Assembly: GCA_015680905.1 (NCBI GenBank)
Contig: CM027377.1
Coordinates: forward strand, 37,348,501-37,412,500
Source: Coptis chinensis
Lineage: Eukaryota > Streptophyta > Magnoliopsida > Ranunculales > Ranunculaceae
DNA: 64,000 nt
Reading direction: 5' to 3'
In this document: piece after piece, positions 22,169-34,100 of the stretch
Layout: every line of letters starts with the position of its first letter
How positions within the stretch are numbered: the stretch's first letter is position 1
Program-made: the position numbers and the translations under genes
Notes under the pieces: model-generated
What the model saw: only the letters and a program-made list of their open reading frames with translations
What the model was told of the DNA's origin: nothing
Database searches by the model: none

Positions 22169-25100
22169 CTACGATACAGGTGGTCGCCTCCTGAATCTTA
22201 CATACCATTACGTCAAAAGTATGTTCCAATAATCAAGTTATTTAAAGGGGAAATATAATGTCTAGATTACTTGAAGAAGAAATATACATATAGTTGGGGT
22301 ATCAGATGCAATACCTCTTGGGTCTAATTCGCTCTTCCTCATATTCCATCACTCCACCACCCTCAGAGTAGAAGATCTCCTCATGCCCTCGGAAGTCACT
22401 GTCTGCCTGCTTACAGTGTGTAACTTCTGCCACCACGTAAGTAAGACACATCGACCAACATATCCCAAAGAAAGATAAATCACTAATAATTTTGTTTTTA
22501 TTATTACATTTTTAACTTCTTATCAGCAAAAGAAAACAAGAACATATATTATATTGAGAACATAAACAACAGTAATGTCTTGATAACCCACTAATGCCTC
22601 TATCATAAGACTTGTCACTGTACTCAAAACCAAATGTTATAATCCTTGACAGTGCTAGAAATAAGTGCTACATGTAACACAAGCAGGAAATGACATTGGT
22701 TCTATAGCTACGTGTCTTCAGTATAGAGCAAAAATAGGTTTTTTTCTTTTCTTGTTTTGTCTGTTCCTACTGTTCATCAGGACAACATTAATTTCCTTCA
22801 CGTAAGATACTGTATTAATCAAATTGCCTTTCTCAGACTCCAAACTAACTAAAACTGATGATACCACAGAATCCTAGGCTTTTTTATGCTTCATCAGAAC
22901 AAAACTCACAGTGCAATACTAATCTTATAAACATCTGCAAACCCACTAATTATAAACCTAATGTATTGGAGGTATCACCCAGGTCTTACTGTATCACCTT
23001 CTCTTATCATTCGTTAGAGTTGTTTTAAGATTTAGCGAAAAAATTAAAAAGTCTAGGGGTTAGGTAGACCCTAAGCAAACTTGTTGCAAACTCGGAGTTC
23101 ACACTAGATTAGCAAATCAATCACAAAAAGATGCTAACAACAACAACAACAACAGCAACAATACTAGAAATAATAACAAGAATAAAAGTAATGACCATAC
23201 AGGCCACATGGTTGATCCTGCACAATTTCTAACCCATAGGGGCCAAGTAGGATTATGTTAAGTTTCCCATTTTAAAGATTGGGAGGAAATCTCAGGAAAT
23301 ATATCAAAACTTAGTACAGGTGTTCATCTACAACGAAATTCAGATAGACAAGCAAGCTACGCAATTGGTGTGTCCGCCCACTTTGTGACACTCTGACAAG
23401 ATATAACAGAATGAATGGTAATCAAACGCCATAATAAAACAACGAACCGAATCAACTGACCTTGATTGTTAGACACTTTTTTGCGTCTTCCACTTTATCT
23501 TCAAACTCTTTTTTGTGTTTCTTGTCCAAATCACTCATTGTATCAGCCCATTTGATCTTTTCTTGGATAGAAAGAAGTAGACTGTCTGATGTAGTTAACC
23601 TACAACGATACATTTTCTCATAAAAATATGAACCCAAGGAAAAGGAGCGAGTAAATTGTGATGATAATTGCACGGAAATGTTATCGTTGATATTGTATAC
23701 TTTTAAACCAAGAAAAAGGACAACAGGCACGAGTAAGAGAAAGACAGCCAAATGAATCAGAAAGTATGTCATCATACAAAATACATACTAATGATATTAT
23801 GACACCTGGGGCCGGTTTCCAATTAATTCTCAAGCATGCAGAAAAAAGTGGTGTTCTTTGTCATCTGATTAATTAATCTAGCAGTTCAATAGAAACCAAA
23901 GTACGACATCCTAAACTTTCCAACGGACAATACTAGTTATTCAAGTGCGAAGTAATTACCATGAGTCTAATGTCTGTATCATACCCCCAAGCTGTTCAGC
24001 TCTCAGATCCCTTCCTGCCGCAAATTGGACCTGTAACTCATGAAAGGAGAACAGAACTATTAATTGACTCTGCAGTGGTATTCCTGGACAACAATCAACT
24101 AACTTAATATTAGTAAAAAAGAAAAAAGAAAAAAGAAAACAAATTTCTGACCTCAAAGCATCTTCGCAACTGATCCAATTTTCCGCGCACTATGCCCTAT
24201 AAAACAAAAGAAGACCGTGGAATTACATTCTTTGCTCTCTCAATATAGTCAACAATCTGGAAGTACGTTACTGGTCACCTGTATGTACTTTACTAAATAA
24301 AGGTATTAGAGAATAATATAGAAGCTGATGAATTCTTAAGATTTAAAGACGAACAACCATCTTCCTCTCTTGACTCAATCAGTGGAAGACTGAGAGTAGA
24401 GGACGAAAATAAGACAACTCAAGATGAAGTTCCTTTGACTATGCCAATGTTTTGGCTGGCTCAGGTGATTAATTTAAAAGTTCGAACGAAAATAAATGAA
24501 ACAAAACCAAATTAAGAAAGTTACAAAAAAATTCTCATCAACAACGTAGGAACTGTATTGATAAAGAAGAGGTCATGGTCGGGGAGATTTCTAGTGACCA
24601 ATACAAAAAATAAGAGCAAAAGAAACAGAAACGAAGATGAAAAAGAAGAACAAATGAAGAAAAAAAACAGAATCATAGAGCAAGTGTGCAACTACAAGAA
24701 CAAAACTGCTTGTCCAAGCATATGATCTACTCCCACCTTAAAGTAGAAATCTTAAAATCAAGCCCTCGAATCATGACACCATGTCTCGAGGTTAAGCAAC
24801 CTGTCTCAAATCTGTAATCCCTTTAAGGAACTCTGTCTCTTTCATAAGGGATTGAAACCTTAAAGCTTTCCCACCCATAGTTCGACGCAAAATCCCAAAG
24901 ACGCATAATAGGAAAAGAGATAACCCTTTTGACGCATAATATCTCCTCACCATCCCCCTAGTGTCGAAAAGTTAATACTTTATTACTCACAAAGTGCCAG
25001 TTCCCCTGGAACGCATGGTTCATAGAATAATTGTTTCGTTTTTCTAAACCAAATATCACATTCTTCTATGCTGAGTAAGATTCTAACCGAGTGGCTAGTA

Positions 25101-28100
25101 TACCAGATGATATTGACCATCATCCTCAATATCTCCCCGTGAAGCTATACAAGTTCATCATGATTTCCAAAGACCTTAATATTACTTGGACTCAAGTCGC
25201 ACAATTTACAGATAGAAATAGTTGGTTGGGGACACGATTATCCACCATTTCAATCGAAATCAAGAGGGCAAGGAAAAGGAGCACAAATATAAATAGAGAA
25301 TAGACAAATAAAAAGGAGCATAATACTATTACCAAATCAAGTATTACCTACTTCAAAGAGGTAAACACAATCCACCCAACTAGTGCTATATCATATCAAC
25401 CTTGCACCTTTTATATCGTACATGTTCTGGCTTAGTACATTTGGGAATCTTCAAGGAGGTAATGTGCACAAAAAGATCACCAAATATACCAAGCCACCTC
25501 AAAAGAAAATAAAAGTAAAATGTCATCCTCTTCCTTCTTGCTACATACATCTCCGAGGGATGGTCATTCCCCTTTTGACAAGCTTATCCAGTATCCACCA
25601 TTGACAAGCTTATCAAGTTTTGACAACCCATAAAGATGGTCTTAATGTAAATTGAAGATGCAAGCATTAACGCCACCAATCCACCCTGGTCGAGTTTCAA
25701 CCCATCAAACTCTTTTCCCCTTCTAATGATCCTGCCCAAGGTCTCTACCAATGATCCCCCTTCAATTCCCGTATCAGATTGTGCATACCCTTTTAGGGTA
25801 TGTTCGCAAATCAGAACACTACTTCTAACGTCCCCAGTCTTATAGAAGAAGAGCAAATAAGAAGAAAAAAATAGCAGTACCTAATAAGAAAAAAAAAAAA
25901 TCAAAAATAGACATGGAGTACTAAGTTTTATTTCATCCCCGCGTTCTCACGTCTCTCTCCCTCTCTTGTAGCAACAGGATTGGCTATTAAAATGGTCATA
26001 TAATTAAATTAGACTAGCAATGCTTGAATGAATTGATCCATTTGTTTGATTTATATTATACACATATATCAACGCCCTCGCACTCTCGCATAAACATACC
26101 AAGGCAAATTAGACTCGAAATACCATACCAATTAATCCTACCAAACGTATCTGTACCCCATACAAAACGACCCGCATTTCTGGTAACATTGGGGTCTGGT
26201 CTCTACCACAACACTTAAAAGTATGAGATAGAGAATACCCTTCCTTTTGACCTTAAAAACAAATGAAGACCATGAGGAAGGTGAACATGTAGATGTATGA
26301 GCCGAAGGATACCCAGATACCCTTCCTTTCAACCAGTGTTATAAAAAAAACACATTGAGGCTTGCATCTTGAGGCGTGCCTCAAGCATTTTGGGATGTCA
26401 CCGCACCGAGCCTTAAGCCTCAATATGGCAGAGCAACCCAAGATCCTAAAAACTTGGTTCATAAAACAAAACAACTTTATTCATATGAAATTGTTCAGTT
26501 TCAAAGATAAAATTAAAGACTAAATTTTGTTTTTTGCCATTGTGGCACGATTGAAGTTTAAGCCTCGAGTGCCTCTGAGGCTTGCCTCATAAAGGCAAGG
26601 CTCATATGTGTTTCTAAAAACACTACTTTCGACCTAAAAAACCAACCATTAGGAAAGTGTACTAAATACTGTTGGGGAAAAAAAACAAACAAAAAAAAAA
26701 AGAAGAAAAAAAGGGTGGGGAGGGGGGGTTGAAGATAATGAGATACATATTTCCTAATACAACCATTTTCCTGGTCAAGTTTTCAACTAATATAACAAAA
26801 TAAGTGGATATGGAGGTTCTTCAACCTAGAGAACTGCTGAAAAAAAAGGCAATGAACGAGTCAAGTGTTTAGATGTTTGGTATAATCCCACATGGGGTGT
26901 TTTAACTTTTAAGCCTTGCAGTATTTTATAAAATTTCCTAGCCTTTACCCATTTTTCTACAACCATTGTTTCTCCTTCACTTTTTCTTACTGCTTCCCTT
27001 ATCATTGATCGTTTCAACTAGACTAAAATGGAGGCTGAAGACATGCATTTCCTAATCCAGCTCTTTTCATTGTCCTAAACCCAAGATCGTATTGTATAGG
27101 TCTAGAATACAACAGTGCCTGATAGGCTTGGTCTTCACAGTTGACGATTTGAACACCATCAAAAACTTGCATCCTTGTCGTTAGAGTTCTATAGGGACAT
27201 CTCCTGAGAGTATCAAGCGCCTCCCGACATGCACTTCCTAATCCAGCACTTTCAGTTATCATAAACCTAAGATTGTATAGGATAGGTCTAGAATACAACA
27301 GTGCCTAATAGGTTTGGTCTCCACAGTAGACGATTTGAACTCCATCAAAAACTTGCATCCTTATCGTTAGAGTTCTATAGGGACATCTCCCGAGAGTATT
27401 AAGGCCCCCCCCTCCCCAGGTCTGTCAATGGGTTTCAATAACCCGATAACTGACCCGAACCAAAGTGATAAAAAACAGTTTGGGTTTTAGTAATTTGGTT
27501 TGCCCTTCACCGATAAGATATTGGTTTGGTTTTGCCCTCCACCAAACCGATATGAACCCGAACCAATAAGATGGCATTTTAGTAATATCTATGATTCATT
27601 TTGTATATATTTATTAATTGTGTGGCTGAAATTAATCGATTTTATTTCGAATTTAATTAATTTTATAGTTTTCGGTTCGGGTTGGTTCGGTTTCGGTTTG
27701 CAATAAATCTAATCGGTTCGGGTTCGGATTTTCCAGAATCCGACCCAAACCGATCCATTGACAACCCTACCCCCCACCAAAAAAAAAAAAAAAACAAAAT
27801 TTAAGAAGTTTTTATAAAGCCAAAACTAAGGTTGTATCCTCTTTTTCTCTGTTGACTTTCTTCTTCATTAGCAATAATAAACTTTTACTCTTATTTAATA
27901 TGAGGGGGAGAATTTTTACTTCCAAAACAACTGCATCCTGCTCTTTATAAATTTGGGAGTTGAGAAAAACTTCGAGTTTTGAGGCTAGCATTCCATTTAT
28001 GATCTTATAACCAGAACCAATAAGATTGATTGGCTCAAGCCCAATGAATTTGTTACGCCATGGCAATTTGGTTGAAAACTATAAAGGTGTGTCCCAAGCA

Positions 28101-31100
28101 ATGTACCAAGAAACAAATTTCCAGAAAATTCTAACGACAAAACAGAAACTGTAATGATGCACATGAAATCAAGTCCAAAGAACCTCAAAACGATTGCACA
28201 ATCTAACTTTGGAAATCACTGATTGGCAAACATTTTCTCTGCTCCCCCAAAATCTTAACTCTAAGCCTTTAACCAATGTGCTATTAAACCAAAAACTTCT
28301 AGCAGGGCAGGAAATGTATGTGTGAGATACAGTCAAAATATGTTGATGAAAATCTCCCACGTGCAAAATCACTTTAAAGCTAGGTTAAAGATGAGCATCA
28401 TGCTACAATAAACGTAGCACATTGTTGAAAATCGTTATTAAGTACCTAAAAATTAAAATGTAGCAGAAAAGGAAGAAGGCTTACCGCATACATGCAATCA
28501 TTAATAAGAAAGTCTTCAAGTTCACGTACATTAGATACATCTAGCTCCTGCATCAGCTTATCATATGGGAGTACCTAAGGAAGTGTTCAATCAGTACTCA
28601 TTACGATATAGAACCAGTAAATTGAAATTCTCGTGAAATTTCAATTGAAGAAATCCTGTGTAAGATGGTATACAAATCTTGTTGAATAGGTGCAAACGTG
28701 ATCAAATTAAAGATATAAGTATCTGACGTAATGTTGGGCAGCATTGAAACTTCATTTATAAACCCTTTAAACAGAATTCAAATGATAAGAGAAAATTAGG
28801 AGAATAATGCCATAATATAACTGGGCGTGGAAAAAAGGAAAAAAGCCAACCACTATAGTCATCATACTTCTAAAACACATCCATTAACAACAATATTATA
28901 TTATGAAGTTCCATTAATCAGATAATTTCAAAAAGTTAGCAAGAAGCGAAAGACCTAAAGAATAACTTAGACGGGCCCAATTACCAGGTTTCAGATGCAC
29001 TTTTCTTGTTCTTTTTGGCAAGTAAAGTTGGGATTGAAATAGATACAATAACACTTAAGTCATCAGCAAGAGCGTATACCCTAGACCAACACCCCACCCT
29101 ACAAAGTACAAAGGCACCAAATAGAACAAAAACAAACAGCCAAAACACAAAAACCAGAGAAAAAAAACACCAATAACCTACTGAAAAGATTCATCTATCC
29201 AGTCACAACAACTGACCACCCAACCATCCAAACCTTCTAAGCAACCGTCTTCCACCAAAACTAACCAAGTCAACGAGTTAATATCATCATCCTCTCCCCA
29301 CAGAGAACCATAAGTCCACTTTGTCTTTGTCCTCTTCATAATTGAAGACATCAAAATCAATACTAACCTCAGTCATGGAGCCATCATTTTCCAATCAGCC
29401 CTCTTCTCCCTCTCAACGCTCTCTATTATGGCTCTAATCTTACCTTAATTTCCAGCTAACTTGCTCCTAACAGACTCAACTTCTCTTCTTCATATTTCAA
29501 CTCCACCAGATCCTTTGGCTTCTTCCATGCTTTGATCTCTTTCCTTAACTTTGTTCACTTTTTGGACTTTTTCCTTCTTAAATTCCCTAGTTGGCTCTTT
29601 CCTTCTTAACATGGCTGAACTTTTTCCTCATATTTACCAAGCATCTAATAATAAAAGGAGCTTGATCCATGAGCATGCACAATTTGTAAACAATCAAATG
29701 GCATGGAACTTGTTTCTAAGGAGAGGTAGCAACGATTGGGAGGTGCAGCAATATGTCTACTTAGCCATGCTTTTGGAAACGGTGGTGATAACTGACCAGG
29801 AAGATAGGTGTTTGTGGCGCTTAATGAAGGATGGTATCTTCTCGGTAAGCACTTTCTATGGTACACTAACTGCTGAAGGTAGAGACCAAGAATACCAACC
29901 CCCTTCTTTTCCCACTAAGTTGGTGTGGCGGGTTCCCATATCTTTGAAGGTGAAAATTTTCTTTTAGGAGGCCGTTTGGAGTTGCATTCTCACTGCTGAT
30001 ATACTTAGACATAGGGGAACTATGGCGTCTCCAGTATGTACAATGTGTGACACTTTTGATGAGGATATTGGTCATCTTTTCCTACACTGCTCTTTTGCTT
30101 TAGAGGTGTGGGCAGAGTTGACACAACCAAGGGTAATAGCTTTTCCACTTCTTGCTCAAGCTGAGTCGTTACAAGATTTTCTATCACTATGGCCTAGGAA
30201 AAGATATGGATGCTTTGGGGACAAGATATGGCGTCTTTTATCGTATGCTACTATTTGGGTGCTGTGGAAAACAAGAAACAGTCATATATTCAGGGGTAAA
30301 GTGTTAGCAGTTCGGAGTACAATGCTAGAGGTTAAAGGGCTATTGTGGCATTGGATGTCCACTACATATCAAAGAAGGAATTACAGGTTCAAAGACCTTG
30401 TTTTAGACAGGTCACATGTCTTAACAGGAGAGTGATGTTGGGGTCTTTGGGGGTAGTTAGTTTGTTCTTTTTTTTATGTGTAAACAAGTGAGGTCCTCAC
30501 TCACTGTTTTACATTTTTGTTTTCTTTTGTATCTTTTGTGCTATGCTCAACCCTCCTAATAAAGATCACTTATCAAAAAAAAAAAAAAAAATCCCTATTT
30601 TTTTTTTCCACTGACTTCACTTCACCTCCCTTCAAGTTGCTCACTTGTCTAACTCCCACCCATTTTATCCTCCTTGCTCCGTTATTTCAGATCCATTAAA
30701 ACAAGAAAAAATGTATTTCAAGCTATACACAAACATGTCCAACAAACTTTTCACATGGAAAACAATAAGCATAAAGAATCTGTCTTTAAAATAAAGAAAA
30801 AAAGTCCAACACCACGTCATTCCATCACACAGGTACCACGTCATTCCATCACACAGGTACCAAACATTTAATGAAGATTATAAGACGCTAGCAAATAATT
30901 TCCAAAAAGTAAATCCCACGATAGCTAGATCTAAAAAAATAAAAGACAAAACAAGACAGACAGACATATAGTAAGTGGTTGAAAAAAAAGAGAGAAAGAC
31001 AGAAAATTTACCTTGTCTGTTTCGGAAAGTGTAAGCACACTAAGTTGCTTCAGCTTGCGGACTTGATCAGGAACAAGTGCTGGGAGAAACCCAGCATTAC

Positions 31101-34100
31101 CTGCAAGCATAAAAAAAAATATGGTAAAAAGCTATGCTAGCAACCACCTCAAAAAGTATGGAGACACCTGGTACAAATTATACATTCCACAGAAAAAATA
31201 GTGCCGAACCATCTAGAAATTTGGAGCATCACACTTGGAGATATCTAGCCATTTATTAGTATTAATTCACATACAGAAATTTTAAACCTATGGGATTCTA
31301 CAAGTTATGATGAGCAGACATGAAGATTTTGTATATAGCTGGTGCCAGTGTTCAAAATCCGCCAGTTAAAGTTCTTTCTCTTTTAAACTGTTTCATGAAT
31401 GGTGCATTGACTCATATCAGCTTATACAGTCCACAAACTCATTATGCGGCTTTGTTAAGAATTTCAGATAAGCTATATTATTAGGTAAAACTCGGAACTT
31501 ATCACACTACTGCAATATGAACTGGTGAGACAAAAAATAGGTAACTTGAAATTTACAATGTTTATACGCGGGAATCGGGCAATTATTAGAGTAAAACTTT
31601 TGCAAACAACATTTCATAATCTCCCTCCTTATTAAGAAATAAGAACATAAATATTCTCAATCATGAAATTGAGTCTCACCAACCTTTTAAGTGAAAACTT
31701 ACTCCATACCAAGCGTCACAAGTTAGCCTACCACTAACTAGAGATGGAAGCAGGAGTCCCACCTGAATTTCAACTAAATTCACTACTTGGCAGAAACATA
31801 TCCTGATGTTAATGCCTACACCATCTGAAAAATACATAAGCATAGTTATGTACCCATCTCGATCCCATTCTAATAAACATGAGGTCCAATACGTATTGGA
31901 TTTTGTCCTTATTTGCATTTGACTAGTCCTTGTTGGACTACCCCAAGCTCGGCATACCAAGCATCACAAGTTTAGCTACCACTAACTAGAGAAGAGAGTG
32001 CTATTTGGCTGTAACCAAATCACCAAAGAGAAGAAAGATGGAGTCCCACCAGAATTTTAACTACATTCAGTATTTGTCAGAAATTATCATAATGTTAATG
32101 CCTAAACCGCCCGATGATTATATAACCTTATTTGTGTATTTTTCTTGAATCCATTCAAATAAACATGGGGTCCGATAAGAATTGGTTTTTGTCATCATAC
32201 GCTTGTGACTAGTCCCTGTTACACTACCCTAAGCACGGCACACCTTAATCTTGAGGAAAGTACTCCTTTGCCATAAAAAGTACATCCATAAATATGCATT
32301 GTTCATATAGTACCTCGATTTGTCTAAATAGGGCAATTACAAGATAGCCCTTAGCCCTAAGGCCCTTTTTATTTTAAATATACCGTAAAACCATTGCCTT
32401 GTCATTTGACCCAGTAATAAGGTTGATTGCCCATTTCCCAAAATACGGATAAGGATCTCAATCTTTTGTTATAAAAAAAAAAGATTGCAATTCATATAGA
32501 ACCTCACACAAGACCAAACAAGAACAACCCAACTCAAAAATCAATGATATTACCCAACACCCAGTATATCTACTGGTACCTCTCAATTATGCCCACAACC
32601 AAAGTGACAAATATTTACATCTTAGATTATTAGTCATGGGTAGGGGAAGAAAAATTAACCTTCTTCTTTCCACTTGAAGTGAAATATTCTGATAAAAGCA
32701 TACAATACAACGCCACAAAAAATTTAAAACTTGAGACGATGGGACCCCTTAATGATGCCACATTTCTACTCCTAACTAGCAACCCTATGGGTGTGTGTTG
32801 AGTTACATTGAATTGGCATAGGTGAAAGTAGCATCTCTTCTTGAAGCCACTTGATCCTTGATTTCCACTTGACCTGTAAGAGGCCAGCATATTGATACAA
32901 TATGGACACTGATACCCAAAACGGGAATAGCTCTTTCATTTTCTAAAAGCTGTTACAATACACATACAAGGATCATAATTAAAATGATAAGGGTATGTTT
33001 ATATTTGGTTTTTTGTGTTGAGTATCACCTCATTTGTAATTGCTATCACAATCCTTGTGATATAACACTGCAAATTGTGTCGCAATATATTATGAAAGTA
33101 TCTCCAGTGACAAAACAAATTAGTAATTATGAGAGCTGATATAAATGTTAGACAGTAGGATGTTAGGTAGATGTATCCAGAGTATTGAGTTTCAATACTG
33201 GAATCGTATCTGGATACGGATATGTTAAGACTTTAGAGCACATTGAAGCATCTGCAGTTCATATCTTGAACATGGAATATTATATCTAACTTTCTTTCCA
33301 ATTTAACCACATTTAAAGTTTTCATCTGGAAAAAACTCTTTTATGAAAGCAGATATTCAGACAATTGGGTTTTGTGATGACGAGAGGAACTATTCAACAT
33401 CTAGAATTCTTCTAGGATTTTGACTTTACTTTCTACTAACATCTCAGAAGCCCATGCATTAGTCGATGCACTAAACCGTAATGCTCAACAGAAAGTAGAT
33501 AAAGTGATGGTCCAAAAGAGGTAAGAAATAGATGTAATTCTGCAACTTTATTGTTTCAAACCCTAAAAACCCTTTCGTGGATTTAACTCCCAGACATCCA
33601 GCCCAACCTCCCAACGCCAGCAGGCCACTGGACACATTCAGGAAACATTACAACTAAAGTATTCCATGATTTCCCATGAAACTTAAAGCCAATGGGTTTC
33701 TTTTGATGGATGTATTGTAGTTTTTCATGTATATCTGTAGGATATCAAATCCTACTCTCGTTTTTACTGAGTATATAAATTTTGAGGTCAACGTGGAAAA
33801 AGGATTCTCATCCGACTAATCAATCATGTACTAAAACAAAATTCAAAGATCACTAGCCTCGAGATAAGTCATTACATAATAAATCTAAGAAGTTACACTT
33901 CATGCGCACAGGATGCTTCATTCAATGGATTGGCTCTCTGGCTTTAGATAATTAAGAAGAAAAATCTACACTAAGCAACATTGCTCCAAGTCATAATGCA
34001 TCCTAATAATATCAATATAGAGAGAAAATTGGAAAGTATTGGTGAACTATATGTACAGAGATCTGGATTGTAGTGATTCTCATTTGCTACCGAAGTACCA

